A DNA stretch of 64,000 nt, taken from NCBI RefSeq assembly GCF_002934665.1, contig NZ_NIRS01000010.1, positions 62,001-126,000 on the forward strand, written 5' to 3'. Both the position numbers and the translations under genes were made by a program. Below the pieces are notes generated by a model. The model did no database searches, was not told the DNA's origin, and saw only the letters and a list, made by a program, of their open reading frames with translations. This document shows, piece after piece, positions 28,489-36,096 of the stretch (within the stretch, counting starts at the first letter, position 1; each line of letters begins with the position of its first letter). Origin of the DNA: Pseudomonas laurylsulfatiphila. Lineage in GTDB: Bacteria > Pseudomonadota > Gammaproteobacteria > Pseudomonadales > Pseudomonadaceae.

Positions 28489-28860
28489 TTTTTGCGAACA
28501 CGTCAGGACGCCATCGCGGGCAAGCCCGCTCCCACAGTGGACCTCACTATGCACAAATCCAGGGCTAGACAAAGAAACCTGTGGGAGCGGGCTTGCCCGC
28601 GAAAGCGTCATCAGTGGTAACGCAAAGACTGGAACCTGCCAGTCACTCAGACTTTACGTACAAATCTTTAAGGAACGACTGACTATCTTGAGATTCTGAA
28701 CAATGTTTAAGCGGTGCTGGCATTCTGAAATTCGCAGCTATGATGAAATCAATGAACGCAACGCGCTGCGACACCAAACCGCACGCCGCGTTTTTACTTA
28801 TCGGCCCTGATCAGGCTAAATAGCCCGCGCCTGATCGCCCACCCAAACGGATTTTGTCCC
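28489..28860. other. Intergenic region between cobK and the copper genes
   Basis: Apart from the REP pair at 28511-28605 I see no gene. The rest is AT-richer and probably carries the promoter of the copper-uptake genes, but no clear -35/-10 pair, B12-box or metal-regulator palindrome was found. Confidence 0.5.
28511..28605. repeat. REP pair, GCGGGCAAGCCCGC family
   Basis: Inverted copies CCATCGCGGGCAAGCCCGCT and its reverse. This is the same subtype as the REP split by the IS110 element at 32503. Confidence 0.9.
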
Positions 28861-29259
28861 ATGTCCCGACAACGGCTCGCAATTGCCTGGATAGCCTGCT
28901 TCGCAGTGCTGTTCAACCTGCTCGCCATGCCGATGTCCGGAGCGATGGCGCAAACATCGAAGTCACCTGCCGAACAGTTGTTGTGGGGCAGCTTCTGCAG
29001 TTCCAGCGGCACCAGGATGGTGGCGACGTCCATCGGCGACCTTGAACAGAAAGCCCCGCAAAACGACGATCATTCCAATATGCAGCATTGCTGGTGCTGC
29101 TCGGGTTCTGCGCCATTGGTGGCGTTGCCGGGGCATTCGCCACAGTTGTATTTCGCGCACTTCGAATCCAACCGAAGCCTGCCTGCCTCCTCGCTCACCA
29201 GTCCGTCACCGCGCCAGCAATGGCCGAGTCTCAACCCCCGCGCGTCCCCTCTGGTGTGA
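28861..29259 (+). CDS. DUF2946 family protein, first copy
   Basis: Small protein (132 aa) with an N-terminal membrane/signal segment (~7-30, IAWIACFAVLFNLLAMPMSG) and a mid-protein HSNMQHCWCCSG cluster of His, Met and Cys. This recalls the DUF2946 family often found with copper genes in Pseudomonas. The biochemical role is not established. It leads a run with the PCu(A)C chaperone, a second DUF2946 and the OprC-type receptor, so a periplasmic copper-handling role is plausible. Confidence 0.75.
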   Translation: MSRQRLAIAWIACFAVLFNLLAMPMSGAMAQTSKSPAEQLLWGSFCSSSGTRMVATSIGDLEQKAPQNDDHSNMQHCWCCSGSAPLVALPGHSPQLYFAHFESNRSLPASSLTSPSPRQQWPSLNPRASPLV

Positions 29260-29306
29260 TTTTTTCTCGCAATTGACTGCGTTTTAAATCGTTCCGGAGA
29301 ACTGCC

Positions 29307-29786
29307 ATGTTGAACAAACTCATCGTTCTGGCTGCGTTGCTGCTGCCTGCCTGCTTTGCCAATGCCCACGAATACAAGGTCGGCACACTGGAAATCGCTC
29401 ATCCGTGGTCCCAGGAGTTGCCGCCCAATGCGCCCACCGTTGCGGCGTATTTCGTGATCGACAATGAAGGCAAGACCGCCGACCGCCTGCTCAGCGTCGA
29501 CACCCCCATTGCCGGCGAAGCGCAATTGCATGAGCACGTGATGCAAGGCGACATGATGAAAATGCAGCACGTACCGAGCGTGGAAGTGCCCGCCGGTGGC
29601 GAGGTCACTTTCGCACCGATGGCCTATCACGTGATGTTGCTGGGCCTCAAGGACCGCAGCCTGCTGGTTGACGGCAAGCGCTTCCCCATGACGCTGCACT
29701 TCGAGAAGGCCGGTGACGTGACGGTCGAAGTCGCGGTGCAGAAGCAGGCGCCGGACGGCATGCAAGCGCACGTGCACAATCCGTAA
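29307..29786 (+). CDS. Periplasmic copper chaperone PCu(A)C
   Basis: Secreted copper(I)-binding protein of 159 aa. The signal peptide (1-20) ends CFANA. The mature domain carries the PCu(A)C ligand set: a His/Met-rich HEHVMQGDMMKMQHV segment and, ~20 residues later, AYHVMLLGL (H-x-M). Such proteins deliver copper to cytochrome oxidase or pass it between periplasmic carriers. Its place beside the OprC-like receptor points to copper acquisition. Confidence 0.92.
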   Translation: MLNKLIVLAALLLPACFANAHEYKVGTLEIAHPWSQELPPNAPTVAAYFVIDNEGKTADRLLSVDTPIAGEAQLHEHVMQGDMMKMQHVPSVEVPAGGEVTFAPMAYHVMLLGLKDRSLLVDGKRFPMTLHFEKAGDVTVEVAVQKQAPDGMQAHVHNP

Positions 29787-29807
29787 TCGCCTGAGCTGAA
29801 AACGCCC

Positions 29808-30254
29808 ATGCGCCCGCTTAGCGCCAGGTCATCCAGGCCACGCAGTCAGGCATTGAGCCTGACACGCGGCAGCTGGATCAGCCTGTTCGCCATGCTGATG
29901 ATCTTTATCGGTCCGCTGATTTCCCAGTCGATGCCGATGGATTCGCGCGCCATGTCGATGAGCATGCCTGCGGGTATGAGCATGGACATGTCGGCAATGG
30001 AGCATGCCGACCACGGCAAGCAAACCTCCGCCGAGCATTGCCCGCCTGCCCCGGGGCACCATGTGCTATGGGAAAAGTGCGGCTATTGCAGCCTGCTGTT
30101 CAATTGCCCGGCGCTGACCGGTGGCGTGTCCTTCGCCAACTTCGTCATTCCACCCGTCAACACCTTCACCACGCCCTCTCCGCGCCTGGGCCATGCCCGG
30201 CAAACCTTCTTCCCCGGCGCCCGCACCCGCGCACCGCCGTTCATCGTCGCGTAA
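29808..30254 (+). CDS. DUF2946 family protein, second copy, methionine-rich
   Basis: 148-residue protein with a membrane segment at ~23-40 (WISLFAMLMIFIGPLI). It is followed by a striking Met/Ser/His run (~42-70: MSMSMPAGMSMDMSAMEHADH) and a cysteine pair in CGYCSLLFNC. Met- and His-rich tracts of this kind bind Cu(I), so metal binding is a reasonable inference. Paired with the first DUF2946 gene around the PCu(A)C chaperone. Confidence 0.75.
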   Translation: MRPLSARSSRPRSQALSLTRGSWISLFAMLMIFIGPLISQSMPMDSRAMSMSMPAGMSMDMSAMEHADHGKQTSAEHCPPAPGHHVLWEKCGYCSLLFNCPALTGGVSFANFVIPPVNTFTTPSPRLGHARQTFFPGARTRAPPFIVA

Positions 30255-30362
30255 ACACTCACTGCTGATTTCGCACGGTCCGCAAGACAGCCAAAGCCCG
30301 CTAACACAGGGAAAGCTTCAGGCTGCCGGCCGTGTCGTTTACGACTGTTCGATGGAAATTTC

Positions 30363-32480
30363 ATGTCCAGGTTTTCTGCTGACACACGCTTGAGCCCAGC
30401 TCAAGTCTCCATGGCCCAAAACGAATCCGGCATTCGTTTCAGGCACGCCACTGCGATTTTGTGCAGTGCATTGCTGGCGCCTTCCGCGCTGGCCGATGAA
30501 CACGCCGGTCACACTGAAGAACTGAGCCCGACGGTGATTACCGCCGTTGCCCCCAGCTCGCCATTGACCATCGTCACCAACCCCAAGGACCCGCGCCAAC
30601 CGGTGCCGGCCAGCGACGGCTCGGATTATCTGAAAACCATTCCGGGTTTCGCCCAAGTGCGCAACGGCGGCACCAACGGCGACCCGGTGCTGCGCGGCAT
30701 GTTCGGCTCGCGGCTGAACATCCTCACCAACGGCGGCATGATGCTCGGCGCCTGCCCGGGCCGGATGGACGCCCCGACCTCCTACATTTCGCCGGAAACC
30801 TACGACAAGCTTACCGTGATCAAAGGCCCGCAAACCGTGCTCTGGGGACCGGGCGCTTCGGCCGGCACCATCCTGTTCGACCGCGAGCCGGAACACTTCG
30901 GCGAGCTCGGCACACGGGTCAACGCCAGTGTGCTGGCCGGCTCCAACGGGCGTTTCGACAAACTGGTGGACACCGCTGCCGGCGGGCCACTGGGCTACGT
31001 GCGGGTGATCGGCAACACCGCACATGCAGACGACTACCAGGATGGCAACAACGACACCGTCCCATCGCGCTACGACAAATGGAACGGCGACGTCGCACTC
31101 GGCTGGACCCCGGATGCCGATACCCTGCTGGAGCTGACCGCCGGCAAGGGTGACGGTGAAGCGCGCTACGCCGGGCGCAGTATGGACGGTTCGCAGTTCC
31201 TGCGCGAAAGCCTCGGCCTGCGCTTCGAGAAATCCAACATCGGCGATGTGCTGGACACGGTCGAGGCGCAGGTCTACTACAACTACGCCGACCACGTGAT
31301 GGACAACTACACCCTGCGCACGCCGTCCGGTACCGGCATGATGGCCGGCCCCATGGCCTCCAACGTCGACCGACGCACCCTCGGCGCGCGGATCAAGGCC
31401 ACCTGGCGCTGGGCTGATGTGCAACTGATCAGCGGCATCGACGCACAGACCAACGAACATCGCCAGCGCAGCGCCATGGGCATCGACGCCTACAAGGACC
31501 TGCCCTACACCAAGGATGCCGACTTCCATGACTACGGTGTGTTTGGCGAACTGACCTGGTACGCCGCGGACCGTGACCGTTTGATCAGCGGCGCACGCCT
31601 GGACCGCGCCTCGGCCAAGGACTATCGGCAGACCATCGGCTCGGGAATGATGACCCGCCCGAATCCGACCGCCGACGACACCCGCGCCGACACCCTGCCA
31701 AGCGGCTTCATCCGCTACGAGCATGACCTGGCCGACAGCCCGACCACCTTGTACGCGGGCCTCGGTCACACCCAGCGGTTTCCGGATTACTGGGAGCTGT
31801 TTTCGCCCAATTCCGGCCCCGCCGGTTCGGTGAATGCCTTCGATTCGATCAAGCCGGAAAAAACCACCCAGCTCGATTTCGGCCTGCAATACAAGACCGA
31901 AACACTCGAAGCCTGGGCCTCGGGTTATGTCGGGCAGGTGCGCGATTACATCCTGTTCAACTACACCCCGACGATGATGGGCACGACCTCGCAAGCCGAG
32001 AACATCGACGCACGAATCATGGGCGGCGAACTGGGCGCCGCGTACAGCCTCACTGAACGCTGGAAAGCCGATGCGACCCTGGCCTACGCCTGGGGCAAGA
32101 ACAGCAGCGATGGCTCTGCATTGCCGCAGATGCCGCCGCTGGATGCCCGTTTCGGCCTGACCTACAGCGAAGACAACTGGAGTGCCGGCGCACTGTGGAG
32201 AGTGGTCGCCGCACAAAACCGTATCGACCAGAACAAGGGCAACGTGGTCGGCAAGGACTTCGGCAAGACGCCGGGGTTCGGCGTGTTCTCCCTCAACGGT
32301 GCCTATCGGATCAACAGCAACTGGAAGGTCAGCAGCGGCGTCGACAACCTGTTCGGCAAGGCTTACGCCGAGCACTTGAACCTGGCCGGCAACGCAGGTT
32401 TCGGCTACCCGGCCAATGACCCGCAAGCCATCAAGGAGCCGGGGCGCACGCTCTGGACCAAGGTGGATATGAGCTTTTAA
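30363..32480 (+). CDS. oprC: TonB-dependent copper receptor, OprC-like
   Basis: Outer-membrane beta-barrel of 705 aa with a signal segment (~22-44), plug domain (~60-180) and 22-stranded barrel ending in an aromatic residue (KVDMSF). The plug carries Cys131-PGR-Met135 and the barrel His311-V-Met313. These match the CxxxM-HxM copper site described for P. aeruginosa OprC (C143, M147, H323, M325), each shifted by exactly 12 residues. Copper is therefore the likely ligand, not a siderophore or corrinoid. Preceded by the copper chaperone genes; the IS110 element lies 22 bp downstream. Confidence 0.93.
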   Translation: MSRFSADTRLSPAQVSMAQNESGIRFRHATAILCSALLAPSALADEHAGHTEELSPTVITAVAPSSPLTIVTNPKDPRQPVPASDGSDYLKTIPGFAQVRNGGTNGDPVLRGMFGSRLNILTNGGMMLGACPGRMDAPTSYISPETYDKLTVIKGPQTVLWGPGASAGTILFDREPEHFGELGTRVNASVLAGSNGRFDKLVDTAAGGPLGYVRVIGNTAHADDYQDGNNDTVPSRYDKWNGDVALGWTPDADTLLELTAGKGDGEARYAGRSMDGSQFLRESLGLRFEKSNIGDVLDTVEAQVYYNYADHVMDNYTLRTPSGTGMMAGPMASNVDRRTLGARIKATWRWADVQLISGIDAQTNEHRQRSAMGIDAYKDLPYTKDADFHDYGVFGELTWYAADRDRLISGARLDRASAKDYRQTIGSGMMTRPNPTADDTRADTLPSGFIRYEHDLADSPTTLYAGLGHTQRFPDYWELFSPNSGPAGSVNAFDSIKPEKTTQLDFGLQYKTETLEAWASGYVGQVRDYILFNYTPTMMGTTSQAENIDARIMGGELGAAYSLTERWKADATLAYAWGKNSSDGSALPQMPPLDARFGLTYSEDNWSAGALWRVVAAQNRIDQNKGNVVGKDFGKTPGFGVFSLNGAYRINSNWKVSSGVDNLFGKAYAEHLNLAGNAGFGYPANDPQAIKEPGRTLWTKVDMSF

Positions 32481-32483
32481 GAG

Positions 32484-32502
32484 CATCGCGGGCAAGCCCG
32501 CT
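32484..32502. repeat. Left half of the REP interrupted by the IS110 element
   Basis: CATCGCGGGCAAGCCCG plus the CT core (32501-32502). With 33655-33700 it rebuilds one uninterrupted REP pair. Confidence 0.9.
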
Positions 32503-32526
32503 TGTGTCTAGATCTAGGGATAAACT
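32503..32526 (+). promoter_or_regulatory. Left-end half of a junction promoter
   Basis: TAAACT at 32521-32526 is a 4/6 match to -10. In an excised circle the right end (…CAGTTG), the CT core and the left end join to give TTGCTT. A 17-bp spacer (32504-32520) then separates this from TAAACT, making a usable sigma-70 promoter that is absent in the linear, inserted form. Confidence 0.6.
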
Positions 32527-32532
32527 CTGGGG

Positions 32533-32700
32533 TGAGAGAGGTGGATGGCAAGCTGTGAGTCCGCGGTGCTAAAAGCACGTGTGGGAGCCAAGCTGCCATC
32601 CACCTTTCCACTCTGGCCCATAAGCCCGAACAGTTGGACGAGCGCCACTCGAATCACAAGCGTGGGCAAAGCCAGAGCACTCTCACTCCTGAGTGTAAGA
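32533..32700 (+). ncRNA. Predicted IS110 bridge RNA
   Basis: Boundaries are approximate. Loop 1 is closed by 32541-32554/32591-32603 and holds an inner hairpin (GTGCT-AAA-AGCAC, 32566-32578). Its 5' side (AGTCCGC, 32558-32564) equals the left target AGCCCGC with one G-U-tolerant change. Its 3' side (TGTGGGAGC, 32580-32588) is the exact complement of the right target GCTCCCACA. Loop 2 is closed by CTCTGGC/GCCAGAG (32611-32617/32671-32677). It holds ACAGTTG (32630-32636), identical to the element's right end at 33646-33652, and CACAAG (32655-32660), complementary to CTTGTG at 32501-32506. This is the target-loop/donor-loop plan known from IS621. Confidence 0.85.
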
Positions 32701-32710
32701 GGGTTTTGCC

Positions 32711-33628
32711 ATGATTTCCTGGGTCGGCATCGATATCTCCAAATCAAACCTGGTTGTATGGGTTCAACCTCAAGGTGAAGGTTTTGACCTTCCCAATACG
32801 TCAGAAGGCTTTGTTGAGCTGATTGAGCGCCTGAGCCAGTACGAGGTTGACCGGGTTCTGCTGGAGGCCACCGGTGGGTACGAATGCAAGGTCATGGCGG
32901 CGCTGCAAGGCGCCAACTTCAAAGTGCTTAGAATCAATCCCCGCCGGGCCAGAGCCTTCGCCGTGGCCATGGGCAAGAATGCCAAGACCGACCCCATCGA
33001 CGCGGCCGTGCTGGCGGACTTCGCTGAAGTGCTGCATGCATCCCGCGACAAGATCATTTCGCCGGAACGTGAAGCGCTGCGCGAGCTGATCCAGTTGCGC
33101 GAGCAGTTTGTTCAGCAACGAGACGACAACAAGCGCCGGCTTCAGCAAGTTCAACTACCCGCTGTTACCGTGGCGATCAAAGGTCTTGTTCACTACCTGC
33201 AAGTGCAGATCAAGCAGCTCGATAAAACCATCCATCAGAGCATGCATGAGCTGGATGCCGAAAAAGCCGAGCGACTCATTTCCGTTAAAGGCATCGGTAC
33301 GGTGGCCACAGCCAGCTTGCTGGTTTATCTGCCCGAATTGGGAGCGCTTGATCGTCGTGAAGTGGCGGCCTTGGCGGGAATTGCGCCGTACAACGACGAC
33401 AGTGGCAATCACAGCGGAAAACGTCAAATCTACGGAGGCAGAGCCCGCGTCAGACGTGCGCTTTACATGTCTTGCTGGGTCGTGATCCGTCATCAGCCAG
33501 ACTTCAAGGCACGTTATGACGCTCTTCGGGAGCGAGGCAAGAGCGCGAAAGTCGCGCTCATCGCCTGCATGCGGATCCTACTGATCAGGCTGAATGCCAT
33601 GTTGCGGGACGGCACCGAGTGGCGGTGA
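32711..33628 (+). CDS. IS110-family transposase/recombinase
   Basis: DEDD-type recombinase of 305 aa. The N-terminal RuvC-like domain starts MISWVGIDISKSNLVVWV and has the acidic residues in GID, LLEATGGYE and AKTDPIDAAVLADFAE. A coiled-coil middle follows (~120-185). The C-terminal Tnp domain has SVKGIGTVATASLLVYLPEL, ALAGIAPYNDDSG and the conserved serine region GRARVRRALYMSCWV. It appears intact. In this family the enzyme works with a bridge RNA encoded in the element's non-coding end. Confidence 0.95.
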   Translation: MISWVGIDISKSNLVVWVQPQGEGFDLPNTSEGFVELIERLSQYEVDRVLLEATGGYECKVMAALQGANFKVLRINPRRARAFAVAMGKNAKTDPIDAAVLADFAEVLHASRDKIISPEREALRELIQLREQFVQQRDDNKRRLQQVQLPAVTVAIKGLVHYLQVQIKQLDKTIHQSMHELDAEKAERLISVKGIGTVATASLLVYLPELGALDRREVAALAGIAPYNDDSGNHSGKRQIYGGRARVRRALYMSCWVVIRHQPDFKARYDALRERGKSAKVALIACMRILLIRLNAMLRDGTEWR

Positions 33629-33654
33629 CGAGTGGCTGGGGGAAGACAGTTGCT

Positions 33655-33700
33655 CCCACATGGACAGTGTTGAACCTGTGGGAGCGGGCTTGCCCGCGAT
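33655..33700. repeat. Right part of the REP pair interrupted by the IS110 element
   Basis: CCCACATGG..., then the inverted partner CCTGTGGGAGCGGGCTTGCC up to CGCGAT. Continuous with 32484-32502 before insertion. Confidence 0.9.
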
Positions 33701-33763
33701 CGGTTGCGCAGCAACCGCAAAAAACAAACAACTAAAAGATCCAGCCAATGCGGAGCACACGTG

Positions 33764-35143
33764 ATGAAACAGCCCAAAGTGAATTTCTACAACCTGGCCT
33801 GGCGCTGGCATTTCTATGCCGGATTGTTCGTTGCGCCATTCATGGTGATGCTGGCCCTGACCGGCACCCTTTACCTGTTCAAGCCACAACTCGATTCGCT
33901 GATGTACAGCAGCCTGCTCAACGTGCCGGCCGGTCATCACACCGTACGGGCCGACGACCTGCTCAAGCGGGTGAAAGACGCGTATCCCCAGGCAACGATC
34001 AAACAGTACCTGCCACCGGTCAATGCCGAACGCAGCGCCCAGTTTGTCGTGCTCAATGACGGCAACGAGCTGAACGTTTTTGTCGATCCGTACCACGGCG
34101 ACATCCTCGGAGAGCAAGATGCCAAGAAGAACCTGCAAGCCATTGCGCGCGCGATTCACGGCGAGCTGATGATCGGCACCGTCGGCGATCGGCTGATCGA
34201 ACTGGCCGCCGGTTGGGGTGTGGTGCTGGTGGTTTCCGGGGTATTCCTGTGGTGGCCGCGCGGTCAGGCCGCCGGCATTCTGTGGCCACGCCTGAGCAGT
34301 CGCGGGCGGGTGCTTTGGCGTGACTTGCATGCCGTCACCGGATTCTGGGGCGCCTCCCTGCTGCTGGTGATGCTGCTCAGCGGCATGACCTGGACCGGCT
34401 TCTGGGGCCAGCAATACGCGGCCGTGTGGAACGTCTTTCCGACGGCAATGTGGGACAACGTACCGAAGTCCGACGTCGAGGCGCGCAGCCTCAACAGCGC
34501 CACCCGCCAGACCGTGCCCTGGGCCATGGAAAACACGCCGATGCCAATGTCCGGCGACCACGCCGAACACATGGCCCACGATGGCGCGCAAGCCGGCCCG
34601 GCCACACCGACCATCAGCCTGCAGGACGTGCAAAACATCGCCACCCAAAGCAAGGTCGAGCCTGGCTACAGCATCACCTTGCCAACGACCGCCACCGGTG
34701 TGTTCACTATCGCCGTGTTCGCCGATGACCCGCGCAATGACGCCACGTTGCACATCGACCAGTACACCGGCAAGGTCCTTGCCGATGTACGTTACGAGCA
34801 ATATGGCGCCGTCGCCCGCGCCACGGAAATCGGCGTGATGCTGCACGAAGGCAAGATGTTCGGCACGCTCAATCAGCTCATCGTGTTGCTGATCTGCCTG
34901 ATGATCCTGCTCAGCGCGGTCAGCGGCGTGGTGATCTGGTGGAAACGTCGTCCGCAAGGAAAACTCGGCGTACCACCGCTGCGCCACGACCTGCCGAAAT
35001 GGAAAACCGCCATGGTGATCATGTTCGCCCTCGCGGTGGCCTTCCCGTTGGTGGGCGCTTCGCTGGTGGTGGTGTGGGTGCTGGATCGTGTGCTGCTGTC
35101 GCGTTTTACCCGGCAGACTGAGAGCGCCTCATCTTCATCATGA
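33764..35143 (+). CDS. PepSY-associated membrane protein
   Basis: Inner-membrane protein of 459 aa with about four helices. The first is at ~13-36 (WHFYAGLFVAPFMVMLALTG), with others at ~140-160, ~190-210 and ~375-445. PepSY-type periplasmic segments lie between them, with a His/Met stretch (PMPMSGDHAEHMAHDG) in the second loop. The family includes reductase-like proteins linked to siderophore or metal uptake. ATG33764 has GGAG eight bases upstream and begins the family's characteristic N-terminus. The His/Met loop and the neighbouring oprC suggest copper or iron handling; this is inference. Confidence 0.85.
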   Translation: MKQPKVNFYNLAWRWHFYAGLFVAPFMVMLALTGTLYLFKPQLDSLMYSSLLNVPAGHHTVRADDLLKRVKDAYPQATIKQYLPPVNAERSAQFVVLNDGNELNVFVDPYHGDILGEQDAKKNLQAIARAIHGELMIGTVGDRLIELAAGWGVVLVVSGVFLWWPRGQAAGILWPRLSSRGRVLWRDLHAVTGFWGASLLLVMLLSGMTWTGFWGQQYAAVWNVFPTAMWDNVPKSDVEARSLNSATRQTVPWAMENTPMPMSGDHAEHMAHDGAQAGPATPTISLQDVQNIATQSKVEPGYSITLPTTATGVFTIAVFADDPRNDATLHIDQYTGKVLADVRYEQYGAVARATEIGVMLHEGKMFGTLNQLIVLLICLMILLSAVSGVVIWWKRRPQGKLGVPPLRHDLPKWKTAMVIMFALAVAFPLVGASLVVVWVLDRVLLSRFTRQTESASSSS

Positions 35144-35206
35144 AACAGCTGAGATGCGCGGGGCTCAAGGGGCTGTAAACTCCCCCGCATGTCACCTCGG
35201 CTCTCT

Positions 35207-35270
35207 TCGCGAGCAGGCTCGCTCCCACATTTGACCGCGTTCCAATGTGGGAGCGAGCCTGCTCGCGATG
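35207..35270. repeat. REP pair, GCGAGCAGGCTCGC family
   Basis: Two inverted copies with an 18-base spacer just upstream of the ABC transporter genes. Confidence 0.9.
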
Positions 35271-35307
35271 GGGTCAGCCGCACCACCGATGTACCAAGAG
35301 CATTTGC

Positions 35308-36096
35308 ATGACCTCGCTGAACCTCGCAAACATTTCCTGGGCGCCCCTGGGCCACGGCCGTTGCCACCACCAATTCCAGCTGCGCGATGCCTCCGTGCAC
35401 GTTGCCGCGGGCGAGTTCGTCGGGTTGATCGGCCCCAACGGCAGTGGCAAGACCAGCCTGTTGCGTTGTGCCTGGCGCTTCAGTAAACCGGAGTACGGCG
35501 AGGTCAGGCTCGATCACCAGAATGTCTGGAAACAGTCTTCACGCTGGTGTGCGCAACGCATCGCCGTGGTCTTGCAGGAGTTTCCCGACGCCTTCGGCCT
35601 GACCGTCGAGGAAGTGGTCGCGATGGGCCGCACGCCGCACAAAGGTCTGTTCGATGGCGACACGCTCGAGGACTCGACACTCATTCATCAGGCGCTGGAG
35701 TCCGTCGGCCTCAAGGGCTTCGATGACCATGAGTTCGCCACCCTCTCAGGCGGTGAAAAACAGCGGGTAATCCTCGCCCGCGCCCTGGCCCAGCAACCGC
35801 AACTGCTGATCCTCGACGAGCCGACCAACCACCTCGACCCACGCTATCAGCTTGAGCTGTTGAAGTTGGTCAGGCGCTTGAACATCGGCACCCTGGCGAG
35901 CATCCACGACCTCAACCTCGCGGCGGCTTTCTGTGATCGGCTGTACGTGATCAACCATGGCCGCATCGTCGCCAGCGGCACGCCGCAAGAGGTGCTCACC
36001 GCCGCCCTGCTGCGCAACGTGTTTGGCGTCGAAGCGCTTATCGATGACCATCCGCTGCACGGCTACCCACGAATCACCTGGATAACCCAACCATGA
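35308..36096 (+). CDS. ABC importer ATPase, FecE/BtuD type
   Basis: Cytoplasmic ATPase of 262 aa. Walker A is GPNGSGKTS, the ABC signature LSGGEKQRVILARAL and Walker B LLILDEPTNHLD, followed by the switch His in SIHDLN. ATG35308 is chosen; the frame extends to 35245 through REP sequence. It overlaps the binding-protein gene by ATGA. With the next two genes it forms a metal-chelate importer like PA2912-PA2914, which follow the cob genes in P. aeruginosa. The substrate may be a corrinoid, cobalt complex, siderophore or copper complex and cannot be read from sequence. Confidence 0.92.
   Translation: MTSLNLANISWAPLGHGRCHHQFQLRDASVHVAAGEFVGLIGPNGSGKTSLLRCAWRFSKPEYGEVRLDHQNVWKQSSRWCAQRIAVVLQEFPDAFGLTVEEVVAMGRTPHKGLFDGDTLEDSTLIHQALESVGLKGFDDHEFATLSGGEKQRVILARALAQQPQLLILDEPTNHLDPRYQLELLKLVRRLNIGTLASIHDLNLAAAFCDRLYVINHGRIVASGTPQEVLTAALLRNVFGVEALIDDHPLHGYPRITWITQP

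Larger units (their letters stand above)
32503..33654 (+). mobile_element. IS110-family insertion sequence in a REP
   Basis: 1,152-bp element whose ends are set by the interrupted REP. Left of the element is ...AAGCCCG-CT, right of it CT-CCCACATGG, so the CT core occurs at 32501-32502 and 33653-33654. Removing the element restores ATCGCGGGCAAGCCCGCTCC. There are no terminal inverted repeats and no longer target duplication, as expected for IS110. It holds a 208-bp left non-coding end with the bridge-RNA-like region, the transposase and only 26 bp after its stop. A 38/39-identical right-end relic is at 8351-8389. Related Pseudomonas elements (ISPpu9/ISPpu10) and IS621 are known to use REP targets. 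Confidence 0.93.

Noticed and set aside
30339..32495. 718-codon open frame antisense to oprC
   Set aside because: The plus strand encodes a full TonB receptor with conserved motifs; the antisense frame is a by-product of GC-rich codon usage.
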